From the NCBI RefSeq assembly GCF_043195135.1, contig NZ_JBAFWP010000020.1: 64,000 nucleotides of DNA; one strand, written 5' to 3'. Shown here in pieces: positions 43,135 to 51,207 of this stretch (position 1 is its first letter; every line of letters starts with the position of its first letter). The notes below the pieces were generated by a model. It was given only the letters and a program-made list of their open reading frames with translations. It did not search any database and was not told where the DNA came from. Origin of the DNA: NCEH01 sp043195135 (lineage in GTDB: Bacteria > Pseudomonadota > Alphaproteobacteria > Rhizobiales > Xanthobacteraceae). The position numbers and the translations under genes were made by a program.

Positions 43135-43386
43135 ATGGGCGACAGGGATATCGAACGGCTGAAGGCCGATGCCTCGGGGAACACCGCCTTGAGCGAGACC
43201 CTGGAGAATGCGGTCGCGGATTTCGTGACCGCCGACGACGCGGTGAATTTTCTCGCCGCGCGCGGCTTCGACCTCTCCGCCCGCGATCTGACGGAAGCCG
43301 CCGCCGCCGAAGCGCGCGAGGAAGTGCCGGTCGGCGAGGGCGAGGGCGGGTATGGCGCGCTGATGAAGTTCATCGTCAACCACTGA
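43135..43386 (+). CDS. Nif11-like small protein
   Basis: An 83-residue protein. Residues about 4-52 (IERLKADASGNTALSETLEN ... ADDAVNFLAARGFDLSARDL) fit the Nif11 pattern: a helix with x-D-x-x-L, a second helix, then ARGFDLSxxDL. Nif11 domains occur as lone small proteins in nitrogen-fixing bacteria and as leaders of ribosomal peptides. The C-terminus GEGEGGYGALMKFIVNH has a Gly-Gly that could mark a leader/core border, but no maturation enzyme is near. GGAGG precedes the ATG. Confidence 0.7.
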   Translation: MGDRDIERLKADASGNTALSETLENAVADFVTADDAVNFLAARGFDLSARDLTEAAAAEAREEVPVGEGEGGYGALMKFIVNH

Positions 43387-43409
43387 CGCGGAGCCGCGCG
43401 TTCGAAAAA

Positions 43410-43437
43410 GGGGCGGGACCTTCGCGGTTCCCGCCCC
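43410..43437. terminator. Bidirectional terminator between Nif11-like gene and mgtE
   Basis: GGGGCGGGA (43410-43418) and TCCCGCCCC (43429-43437) form a perfect 9-bp stem. On the minus strand it is followed by TTTTT, ending mgtE transcripts; on the plus strand by TTGGTCTTTTC, ending the Nif11-like gene. Confidence 0.85.
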
Positions 43438-43466
43438 TTGGTCTTTTCAACGGCCGTGCCGCACGC

Positions 43467-44831
43467 TCAAAGGATGGTGCCGCGCAGGATCGCGTAGGCG
43501 ACGCTGAAATAGATGATCAGGCCGGTCACATCCACGAGCGTCGCGACGAACGGGGCGGATGCGCTTGCCGGATCGAAGCCGACGCGCTTGAGGATGAAGG
43601 GCAGCATGGATCCCGCGAACGAGCCGAAGGTGACGATGCCGATCAGCGCGGCGCCGATGGTGATCGCCAGCAGCTGCCAATGCTCGCCATAGTCGAAAAT
43701 GCCCAGTTCCTGCCAGACCACGATGCGGATGATGCCGATGACGCCCAGGATGGACCCGAGCACGATGCCGGTCGGGATTTCGCGCAAGACCACGCGGTAC
43801 CAATCCTTCAGCCGGACTTCGCGCAGGGCGAGTGCGCGGATGATGAGCGAGGTGGCCTGGGACCCGGAATTGCCGCCCGAGCTCATGACCAGCGGAATGA
43901 ATAGCGCGAGGACGATCGCCTTTTCCAGCTCGTCCGAATAGACCTGCATGGCGCTGGCGGTCAGCATCTCTGAGAGGAAGAGAACGCACAGCCAGCCGGC
44001 GCGCTTCTTGATCATCTGCAGGAATGAGATCTGCATGTAAGGCTCGTCGATGGCCTCCATGCCGCCCATGCGTTGCACGTCCTCCGTCTGCTCGGCGATC
44101 ATGGCGTCGATCATGTCGTCGAAGGTGACGATGCCGAGCAGATGGTGGGTGCTGTCCACCACCGGCAGGGCGATGAGGTCGTACTTCGCCATCTGCCGCG
44201 CCACGTCCTCGCGGTCGGTGAGCGGCTTGGTGGTGATGACCTCGTAGGGTTGGGCTACCGACAGCATGGTGTCGCTCGGATTGGCCGAGATCAGCCGGCG
44301 CAGCCGCACCACGTTCACCAAGCGCTTGGTGGCGGGGTCCAGCAGGTAGATGGCATAAATGGTTTCACGTGAGGCCTCGACCTCGCGCAGATGGACCAGG
44401 GTCTGTTCCACGGTCCAGTCGGCGGGAACGCTGACATATTCGGTGGTCATCAGGCCGCCGGCGGTGTTCTCCGGATAGGTCAGCAGATGAGCGATGGCGG
44501 TGCGCGTGTCGGGCGAAAGGCGATGCTGCAATTCGCCGCGCGCCGGATCCTCGATCCAGCGCAGGATATCGGCCGCCCGGTCGGTGGACATGCCTTCCAG
44601 CAGCGCCACCGCCTTTTCCTGCGGCAGGGTCTCGATTACTTCGCAGGCGAGGTCGAAGTCGGGCTGGTCGAGGACCTCGACCGCCCATTCGTTCGGCAAG
44701 GTGGTGATGAATTGCACCACCTCCTCAAGCTCTTTCTGGTTGAGAAACTCCACGATATCCGCGACGTGGCGGCGCCCGGCATTTTCAGGCAACAGAGTCG
44801 CCTGCACCGGATCGATGGTGTCCTGCTTCAT
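43467..44831 (-). CDS. mgtE: Magnesium transporter MgtE
   Basis: A 454-residue Mg2+ channel of the SLC41-like family. It has the cytoplasmic MgtE N domain (about residues 25-130), two CBS domains that sense Mg (about 135-255, including TTEYVSVPADWTVEQTL), a plug helix, and five membrane helices in the last 180 residues with MSSGGNSGSQATSLIIRAL, the pore-region signature. No magnesium riboswitch was recognised in the short upstream gap. Confidence 0.95.
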   Translation of the reverse strand: MKQDTIDPVQATLLPENAGRRHVADIVEFLNQKELEEVVQFITTLPNEWAVEVLDQPDFDLACEVIETLPQEKAVALLEGMSTDRAADILRWIEDPARGELQHRLSPDTRTAIAHLLTYPENTAGGLMTTEYVSVPADWTVEQTLVHLREVEASRETIYAIYLLDPATKRLVNVVRLRRLISANPSDTMLSVAQPYEVITTKPLTDREDVARQMAKYDLIALPVVDSTHHLLGIVTFDDMIDAMIAEQTEDVQRMGGMEAIDEPYMQISFLQMIKKRAGWLCVLFLSEMLTASAMQVYSDELEKAIVLALFIPLVMSSGGNSGSQATSLIIRALALREVRLKDWYRVVLREIPTGIVLGSILGVIGIIRIVVWQELGIFDYGEHWQLLAITIGAALIGIVTFGSFAGSMLPFILKRVGFDPASASAPFVATLVDVTGLIIYFSVAYAILRGTIL

Positions 44832-44938
44832 GATCCTGAGCTCCCAGCCCGGCGTGTGACGCCACGCACGATGTCAAATCAAGCCTGTATGATGAAGCAG
44901 TAAAGCGCGTGTGACAGGAGGTCTGTGGCGCGCAGGTA

Positions 44939-45550
44939 TCATGCGGCATGAAACGCGCCGTCGGCTCCGAGCAGTTCCAGCTTTCCGGTGGCGACGCCGA
45001 AATAGGCGCCGTGCAGGGCAAGCTTCCCCGCGGCGACCCGCTCGCTCAGCCAGGGAAACGTGCTGAGATTCCGCAGCGACAGGCGCACGCAGCACAATTC
45101 GCAGAAGCGCTGGCGTTCTGCGGGGGGCAGGTTGGCTTCCAGGGTCTCCGTGCGCGCCGGCTCGGCGATGGTGATCCAGCTCGCGACGAAATCGCGCGCG
45201 AGCGCCGGGGCGCCCTCCAGCAGAGCGTGGACGCCGCCGCACTGGGCGTGGCCGAGTACGACGATGCGCTCCACCTCCAGCACCCGCACCGCGAATTCCA
45301 GGGCCGCGCTGGTGCCGTGATAATTTCCGTCCGGCTCATAGGGCGGCACGAGATTGGCGACGTTGCGGACCACGAACAGTTCGCCCGGGCCGGCATCGAA
45401 AATCAGCTGCGGATCAACCCGGCTGTCGGAGCATGCGACCACGAAGGTATGCGGCTTCTGGCCACGCGCCGCGAGGCGCTCGAACAGATCCTTATGGGTG
45501 GGCCACGAGATTTCGCGAAACCGCCGGTATCCTTCGAGCAGAGTGTCCAT
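44939..45550 (-). CDS. Beta-class carbonic anhydrase
   Basis: Interconverts CO2 and bicarbonate. The 203-residue product has all zinc ligands and the catalytic dyad: Cys40 and Asp42/Arg44 in VACSDSRVDP, and His101 and Cys104 in LGHAQCGG. GNYHGTSAALEFAVRVL is typical of the clade. The ATG at 45550 (MDTLLEGYRRFREI) is preferred to an upstream ATG whose 43 extra residues are basic and unlike the family. Bicarbonate/CO2 handling next to a urease operon, which releases CO2, is suggestive but not proof of a link. Confidence 0.93.
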   Translation of the reverse strand: MDTLLEGYRRFREISWPTHKDLFERLAARGQKPHTFVVACSDSRVDPQLIFDAGPGELFVVRNVANLVPPYEPDGNYHGTSAALEFAVRVLEVERIVVLGHAQCGGVHALLEGAPALARDFVASWITIAEPARTETLEANLPPAERQRFCELCCVRLSLRNLSTFPWLSERVAAGKLALHGAYFGVATGKLELLGADGAFHAA

Positions 45551-45712
45551 GCTTTTCCTCGCAGCGTGCAAACGCGCCACAAAAGAGCGTGCTGGGCTTG
45601 CGGTCAAGTTTTCCGCAACGCAGCGCGGTGGATTGCGCTCGCCGCGCGGGGAACGCTTCCGCGCACGCGGCGTTTTCATTTCAGAAAGTGAAAACGTAAA
45701 GGAGTGAAGACG

Positions 45713-45790
45713 ATGCGCGGATTTGTACTGTGGCTTCTGGGCGTGCCGTTTTCGGTGATCGTTCTGCTTTACTTGTTCAACGTTCTTTAA
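45713..45790 (+). CDS. 25-residue hydrophobic membrane peptide
   Basis: The sequence encodes MRGFVLWLLGVPFSVIVLLY and LFNVL, a single membrane helix with a basic N-terminus, ending in TAA. AAGGAG lies nine bases before the ATG, a near-ideal ribosome site. Very similar tiny hydrophobic peptides starting MRGFLLWLLGxPxxI are, to my recollection, recurrent in proteobacteria. A GC hairpin (GGCCCGC/GCGGGCC, 45797-45824) follows. Function unknown; lies divergently from the carbonic anhydrase. Confidence 0.65.
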   Translation: MRGFVLWLLGVPFSVIVLLYLFNVL

Positions 45791-45980
45791 CCGGTGGGCC
45801 CGCGATCCGCCTGGAAAGCGGGCCGTCGCCTCGGCGATGGGGCAACGCCCCGTCTCTGAAGCCTATTTTTTGTGCATTAGTCCAATATTTAATCAATCAG
45901 GCCCGACTGTATACAAATTAGGCGGGGCGCCCCGAGCGCCGAGTGGCGCTGCTTAACCTTCTCGGCGTTTGGCGGAATTG

Positions 45981-45996
45981 TGGCACGTCCCTTGCT
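45981..45996 (+). promoter_or_regulatory. Sigma-54 (RpoN) promoter of the urea transport/urease operon
   Basis: TGGCACG-TCCC-TTGCT matches the -24/-12 consensus completely, with GG at 45982-45983 and GC at 45994-45995. The expected start site is near 46006, giving a ~39-base leader before the urtA ATG. Such a promoter requires an enhancer-binding protein, most likely NtrC given the genes; a well-formed NtrC palindrome was not found upstream, only a GTGCA half-site near 45872. Confidence 0.85.
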
Positions 45997-46044
45997 CTCC
46001 GTGGTTGCTGGCTTCGCGCCGGCCGACGAACACGGAGAGAGCGT

Positions 46045-47346
46045 ATGCTCGAATTTCTGGGACGGACCACCAAAGGCATCGGGGCGCTGGCGGCAGCGGC
46101 CGCCCTCGCGGCAAGCCTCAGCGCCGCCAAAGCGGAAGAGACCATCAAGGTCGGTATCCTGCATTCCCTTTCCGGCACCATGGCGATCAGCGAAACCACG
46201 CTGAAGAATGTCATGCTGATGCTGATCGACGAGCAGAACAAGAAGGGCGGCGTGCTCGGCAAGAAGCTGGAGGCGGTCGTGGTCGACCCCGCTTCGAACT
46301 GGCCCCTGTTCGCGGAAAAGGCGCGCGAGCTGATCACCAAGGACAAGGTTTCCGTGGTGTTCGGTTGCTGGACCTCGGTGAGCCGCAAGTCGGTTCTGCC
46401 GGTGTTCAAGGAGCTGAACTCGATCCTGTTCTACCCCGTGCAATATGAGGGCGAGGAGAGCGAGCGCAACGTGTTCTACACCGGCGCTGCTCCCAACCAG
46501 CAGGCCATTCCGGCGGTAGATTACCTCGCCAAGGAAGAGAAGGTCGAGCGCTGGGTGCTCGCGGGCACCGACTATGTCTATCCCCGCACCACCAACAAAA
46601 TCCTGGAAGCCTATCTGAAGTCCAAGGGCGTGAAGTCCGAGGACATCATGATCAACTACACCCCGTTCGGTCAGTCCGACTGGCAGACCATCGTCGCCGA
46701 CATCAAGAAGTTCGGATCGGCTGGCAAGAAGACGGCGGTGGTTTCCACCATCAACGGCGATGCCAACGTGCCGTTCTACAAGGAGCTGGCGAACCAGGGC
46801 ATCAAGGCCACCGACATTCCCGTCGTCGCCTTCTCGGTCGGCGAGGAAGAGCTGGCCGGCATCGACACCAAGCCGCTGGTTGGCCATCTCGCGGCGTGGA
46901 ACTATTTCATGTCGATCAAGACGCCCGAGAACGACGCCTTCATCAAGCAGTGGCAGACCTTCATGAAGAATCCGAAGGCCGTCACCAACGATCCCATGGA
47001 AGCCCATTACATCGGCTTCAACATGTGGGTCCAGGCCGTGACCAAGGCCGGCTCGGTTGATCCGGACAAGGTGATCGACGCGCTGCCCGGCACCAAGCAG
47101 CCGAACCTCACCGGCGGCGTCTCGGAAATGCTCCCGAACCACCACATCACCAAGCCCGTCTTCATCGGCGAGATCGAGGACAACGGCCAGTTCAACGTGG
47201 TGTGGAAGACCGAGAACCTGATCCCCGGCGAAGCCTGGTCCAAGCAGCTGGAAGGCTCGAAGGATCTGGTGGCCGACTGGGTGCAGCTGAAGTGCGGCAA
47301 CTACGATTCGGTCAAGAAGGTCTGCCTCGGCACCGCGACCAAGTGA
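46045..47346 (+). CDS. urtA: Urea ABC transporter substrate-binding protein
   Basis: The periplasmic urea receptor, 433 residues, with signal peptide (GALAAAAALAASLSAAKA). It belongs to the LivJ/AmiC-like family and carries UrtA hallmarks: VGILHSLSGTMAISE, VFGCWTSVSRKSVLPVFKE and FYPVQYEGEE. GGAGAG six bases before the ATG at 46045 decides the start, and a sigma-54 promoter lies just upstream. It is the first gene of urtABCDE-ureDA(B)CEFG. A stem-loop after the stop may let urtA be made in excess over the permease genes. Confidence 0.96.
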   Translation: MLEFLGRTTKGIGALAAAAALAASLSAAKAEETIKVGILHSLSGTMAISETTLKNVMLMLIDEQNKKGGVLGKKLEAVVVDPASNWPLFAEKARELITKDKVSVVFGCWTSVSRKSVLPVFKELNSILFYPVQYEGEESERNVFYTGAAPNQQAIPAVDYLAKEEKVERWVLAGTDYVYPRTTNKILEAYLKSKGVKSEDIMINYTPFGQSDWQTIVADIKKFGSAGKKTAVVSTINGDANVPFYKELANQGIKATDIPVVAFSVGEEELAGIDTKPLVGHLAAWNYFMSIKTPENDAFIKQWQTFMKNPKAVTNDPMEAHYIGFNMWVQAVTKAGSVDPDKVIDALPGTKQPNLTGGVSEMLPNHHITKPVFIGEIEDNGQFNVVWKTENLIPGEAWSKQLEGSKDLVADWVQLKCGNYDSVKKVCLGTATK

Positions 47347-47370
47347 GCGCCTGAGCGTTCCAAAAGCCGT

Positions 47371-47396
47371 CCCACCGCGCCGATCCGCGCGGTGGG
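47371..47396 (+). other. Intercistronic hairpin between urtA and urtB
   Basis: CCCACCGCGC and GCGCGGTGGG form a perfect 10-bp stem with a six-base loop in the 143-bp urtA-urtB gap. No T-run follows, so it more likely protects the 3' end of an urtA message or partly attenuates than fully terminates. Confidence 0.6.
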
Positions 47397-47489
47397 TGAG
47401 CCTTCGAAAGAAGGCGAGTCGCGGCGTCGTCCGTCTGCTTCGGGGGGAGCGGACGGACGCAACGCCGCCGCTTTCCAGGCGAGGCCGAC

Positions 47490-49121
47490 ATGACGATTTC
47501 CTTGATGCGGCTGGCCCTGACCGCGCTGCTGGGGCTGGTTCTCCTCGGCGCGGGGCCGGGCTTCGTGAGCGAGGGCCGCAGCCAGACCGCCGCCGATCTC
47601 GCGCCGGCCGTGGCGCGGTTTGCTGCGGACAGCTATTCCGACACCGAGGCCGGGCTCGCCGCCCTGGCCCTCATCCCCGGTCCCCAGGCCGCCGCCATCG
47701 TCGATGCGGTGGGGGACGGGCGGCTCCTGTTCGATCCCGCCACCAAGGCGGTCTTCGTGAAGACCAAGGCCGGCGCCCTGACCGATGTGGCGACGGGTGC
47801 CGCCGTGACAGCGGCCCCGGCCGATCTCAAGGCGGTGCGCCTCAACAACCGCGTGCGCCGCGCAGTGGAGGCCGCCGCCGGAGCGCTGGCCCTCGCCAGC
47901 CCGGACGCGGCGAAGCGGATCGATGCCGCCGGCGCTGTGTTCAAGTCGCGCGATGCCGCCGCGCTCCCCGCCCTCGACGCCGCGATCGCCCGCGAACGCG
48001 ACGCGGACGTGAAGGCGGCGCTCGCCCAGGCCCGGGCCGCGATCATCCTCACCAAGGCCGATGCGCCGGAGGCCGAGCGCGTTGCCGCCACCAAATTGAT
48101 CGTCGATCGCGGGGACCAGGAAGCGCTGGCCCTGCTTGCCGGCGTCCCTGCCGATGCCTCGCCCGCCCTGCGCTCGGCGGCCGATGCGGGGATCGAGAAG
48201 ATTAACCGCTCGCTCGCCTTCTGGGGCGTGGCGCAGAATATCTGGTACGGGCTTTCCCTGGGCTCGGTGCTGCTGCTGGCGGCCATCGGCCTTGCCATCA
48301 CCTTCGGCGTGATGGGCGTCATCAACATGGCCCATGGCGAGATGGTGATGCTCGGGGCCTATACCACCTTCGTGGTGCAGGAGCTGATCCGCACCAAGGC
48401 GCCCTATCTGTTCGACTGGTCGCTGGCCATCGCGCTGCCGCTGGCGTTCCTGTTCACCGGCCTCGTGGGCATCGCCATCGAGCGAACGGTGATCCGTTTT
48501 CTCTACGGCCGCCCGCTGGAAACCCTGCTGGCGACCTGGGGAATCTCGCTGATGTTGCAGCAGGCGACGCGCACCATCTTCGGCCCCACCAACAAGGAGG
48601 TCGGGGCGCCGTCCTGGATGTCGGGGGCGTTCCAGCTCGGGCAATTGTCCATCACCTACAACCGCCTGTGCATCATCATCTTCGCGCTGGGCGTGTTCTT
48701 CGCCTTGCTGGTGGTGCTGAAGCGCACCTCGCTCGGGCTCTATGTGCGGGCGGTCACGCAGAACCGCCGCATGGCGGGTGCCATGGGCATTCGCACCGGG
48801 CGCATCGACGCGCTCACCTTCGGCCTCGGCTCGGGCATTGCGGGGATCGCCGGCGTGGCGCTTTCGCAGATCGATAATGTGAGCCCCAATCTCGGCCAGG
48901 GCTATATCATCGACAGCTTCATGGTGGTGGTGTTCGGCGGCGTGGGCAATCTGTGGGGCACGCTGGTTGCGGCCTTCAGCCTGGGCATCGCCAACAAGCT
49001 GCTGGAGCCCTTCGCCGGCGCCGTGCTCGCGAAGATCGCGCTGCTGGTTTTCATCATCCTGTTCATTCAGAAGCGCCCGCGCGGCCTGTTCGCGCTCAAG
49101 GGCCGGGCGGTGGAATCATGA
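47490..49121 (+). CDS. urtB: Urea ABC transporter permease UrtB
   Basis: A 543-residue LivH-type inner membrane permease. As in other proteobacterial UrtB proteins, an N-terminal exported extension (signal peptide, then about 200 Ala-rich helical residues) precedes the membrane domain, which starts near residue 250 and includes GVMGVINMAHGEMVMLGAYT and GLGSGIAGIAGVALSQ. The last codons overlap the urtC start (ATGA). It pairs with UrtC to form the channel. Confidence 0.95.
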   Translation: MTISLMRLALTALLGLVLLGAGPGFVSEGRSQTAADLAPAVARFAADSYSDTEAGLAALALIPGPQAAAIVDAVGDGRLLFDPATKAVFVKTKAGALTDVATGAAVTAAPADLKAVRLNNRVRRAVEAAAGALALASPDAAKRIDAAGAVFKSRDAAALPALDAAIARERDADVKAALAQARAAIILTKADAPEAERVAATKLIVDRGDQEALALLAGVPADASPALRSAADAGIEKINRSLAFWGVAQNIWYGLSLGSVLLLAAIGLAITFGVMGVINMAHGEMVMLGAYTTFVVQELIRTKAPYLFDWSLAIALPLAFLFTGLVGIAIERTVIRFLYGRPLETLLATWGISLMLQQATRTIFGPTNKEVGAPSWMSGAFQLGQLSITYNRLCIIIFALGVFFALLVVLKRTSLGLYVRAVTQNRRMAGAMGIRTGRIDALTFGLGSGIAGIAGVALSQIDNVSPNLGQGYIIDSFMVVVFGGVGNLWGTLVAAFSLGIANKLLEPFAGAVLAKIALLVFIILFIQKRPRGLFALKGRAVES

Positions 49122-50245
49122 AGGGCCTCGGCATCGTGGATCGCCCGGGGGCGATCTTCCTCGTCCTCGTCGCCGCGGCCGCCGTCCTGGTGCCCATCGC
49201 CAATCTGGTGGTGCCGGAAGGCAACCCGTTCCACATCTCCAATTATCTCGTGCCCCTGCTCGGAAAATATCTCTGCTACGCCTTGCTGGCGGTGGCCGTG
49301 GATCTGGTGTGGGGCTATTGCGGCGTGCTCTCGCTCGGCCATGGGGCGTTCTTCGCGCTCGGCGGCTATGCCATGGGCATGTACCTGATGCGCCAGATCG
49401 GCGCGCGGGGCGTCTATGGCAATCCGGTGCTGCCGGATTTCATGGTGTTCCTGAATTACAAGGAACTGCCCTGGTTCTGGTATGGGTTCGACTGGTTCCC
49501 CTTCGCCATGATCATGGCGCTGGTGGTTCCCGGCGTCCTCGCCTTCGCCTTCGGCTGGTTCGCCTTCCGCTCGCGCGTGACGGGCGTCTATCTCTCCATC
49601 ATCACCCAGGCCATGACGTTCGCCCTCATGCTGGCGTTCTTCCGCAACGACATGGGCTTCGGCGGCAATAACGGCCTGACCGATTTCAAGGACATCCTCG
49701 GCTTTTCCATCTCCGCCGACAGCACCCGCGTGACCTTGTTCGTGCTCTCTGCGGTGGCGCTGGCGGCGGGATACCTGCTGTGCCGGGCGTTGGTGACCTC
49801 CAAATACGGCAAGGTGCTGGTGGCGGTGCGGGACGCGGAAAGCCGCACGCGGTTCCTGGGCTACCGGGTGGCGAACTACAAGCTGCTCGCCTGGACCGTC
49901 TCGGCCATGCTCGCCGGCGCGGCGGGGGCGCTGTATGTGCCGCAGGTGGGCATCATCAATCCCGGCGAGTTCGCCCCAGCCAATTCCATCGAGATCGTCA
50001 TCTGGGTGGCGGTCGGCGGGCGCGGCACGCTGGTGGGCGCGGCGCTCGGCGCGCTGATCGTGAATGCGGGCAAGACCTGGTTTACGGGCGTGCTGCCGGA
50101 AGCCTGGTTGTTCGCCCTTGGGGCACTGTTCGTGCTGGTCACCTTGTTCCTGCCACGCGGCGTGCTCGGCCTGTGGGGCAGCCTTTCGGCCAGACGCCAC
50201 AAGCCCGTGCCCGATGCGCTGGCATCGGCCAAGCCGGCGGAGTGA
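49118..50245 (+). CDS. urtC: Urea ABC transporter permease UrtC
   Basis: The LivM-type partner permease, 375 residues with about ten helices. Typical segments are WGYCGVLSLGHGAFFALGGY (about 65-84), the soluble-contact loop GFGGNNGLTDFKD, and DAESRTRFLGYRVANYKL, the EAA-like loop that contacts the ATPases. Its ATG overlaps the urtB stop; urtD begins four bases after its stop. Confidence 0.95.
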   Translation: MKGLGIVDRPGAIFLVLVAAAAVLVPIANLVVPEGNPFHISNYLVPLLGKYLCYALLAVAVDLVWGYCGVLSLGHGAFFALGGYAMGMYLMRQIGARGVYGNPVLPDFMVFLNYKELPWFWYGFDWFPFAMIMALVVPGVLAFAFGWFAFRSRVTGVYLSIITQAMTFALMLAFFRNDMGFGGNNGLTDFKDILGFSISADSTRVTLFVLSAVALAAGYLLCRALVTSKYGKVLVAVRDAESRTRFLGYRVANYKLLAWTVSAMLAGAAGALYVPQVGIINPGEFAPANSIEIVIWVAVGGRGTLVGAALGALIVNAGKTWFTGVLPEAWLFALGALFVLVTLFLPRGVLGLWGSLSARRHKPVPDALASAKPAE

Positions 50246-50249
50246 GACC

Positions 50250-51020
50250 ATGGAAGCAAGCCAAGCGCTCACCCCGATCCTTGCCCAATCGCTGCTGTAT
50301 CTCGACAATGTCTCGGTGGTGTTCGACGGTTTCCGGGCGTTGAACGCCCTCTCGCTCACCATCGAGGAAGCCGAGATGCGGGCCATCATCGGCCCCAATG
50401 GCGCCGGCAAGACCACCATGATGGACGTGATCACCGGCAAGACCCGCCCCACCAAGGGGGAAGCCCTGTTCGCCGGCGTGCACGATCTGACGCGCCTGGA
50501 CGAGGCGGCGATCGCCGAACTCGGCATCGGCCGCAAGTTCCAGACCCCGACCGTGTTCGACATGCACACGGTGGAAGACAATCTGCTGCTGGCGGTGAAG
50601 GCGGACCGCCGGCCCTTCTCGAACATCTATTGGCGCCGTACCGCGCGTGAGCGCGAGCGTATCGACGCTCTGCTGGAGCGCATTCGCCTGAAGGATCATC
50701 GCGCGCGCAAGGCCTCCGAGCTCAGCCACGGGCAGAAGCAATGGCTGGAGATCGGCATGCTGCTGGCGCAGGAGCCGCGGCTTCTGCTGGTGGACGAGCC
50801 GGCCGCCGGCATGACCGACCAGGAGACCGCCGACACCGCCGAATTGCTGCGCGAGATCGCGCAGACCCGCGCGGTGGTGGTGGTGGAGCACGACATGCAG
50901 TTCGTGCGCGACCTCGGCGTGAAGGTGACTGTGTTGCACGAGGGCTCCGTCCTGGCCGAAGGGCCGCTCGATCAGGTGAGCGCCGACGAGCGCGTCATCG
51001 AAGTCTATCTGGGGAGGTGA
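50250..51020 (+). CDS. urtD: Urea ABC transporter ATP-binding protein UrtD
   Basis: A LivG-type ATPase of 256 residues: Walker A GPNGAGKTT, Q-loop, ABC signature LSHGQKQWLEIGMLL (SHGQK, as is usual in UrtD), Walker B RLLLVDEPAAGM and the switch histidine in VVEHDM. The start at 50250 is just after the urtC stop. A 187-bp gap with a palindromic repeat separates it from urtE, which is unusual in an otherwise tightly packed operon. Confidence 0.95.
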   Translation: MEASQALTPILAQSLLYLDNVSVVFDGFRALNALSLTIEEAEMRAIIGPNGAGKTTMMDVITGKTRPTKGEALFAGVHDLTRLDEAAIAELGIGRKFQTPTVFDMHTVEDNLLLAVKADRRPFSNIYWRRTARERERIDALLERIRLKDHRARKASELSHGQKQWLEIGMLLAQEPRLLLVDEPAAGMTDQETADTAELLREIAQTRAVVVVEHDMQFVRDLGVKVTVLHEGSVLAEGPLDQVSADERVIEVYLGR

Positions 51021-51063
51021 GGATGGGTCCTCTTCCCTTCCTCGCCCACTTGCTCACCGAGAA

Positions 51064-51179
51064 CCCTCCCCCCTTGAGGGGGAGGGCAGGGTGGGGGGTA
51101 TCTCTCCACTTGCCCTGGTGCAGGGTTTGCAGGCGGCACCATACCCCCCACCCCAACCCTCCCCCTCAAGGGGGGAGGG
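51064..51179. repeat. Imperfect palindromic element (~116 bp) between urtD and urtE
   Basis: Arms of about 37 bp, at 51064-51100 and 51142-51179, are inverted copies with only an indel and one substitution; both begin CCCTCCCCCCTTGAGGGGGA when read inward from their ends. The central 41 bp is not repeated. It is related to the element at 9313-9426. In RNA the arms would form a very stable hairpin ahead of the urtE ribosome site. Confidence 0.85.
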
Positions 51180-51207
51180 GGCAGAACGCACTCGGCGGAG
51201 ACCTCCC

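Noticed and set aside
44361..44376. GGTTTCACGTGAGGCC inside mgtE as a second parS.
   Set aside because: Four mismatches to the 16-bp consensus, including three in the right arm, and it is within a coding region where the core codons fit the protein; too weak to call.
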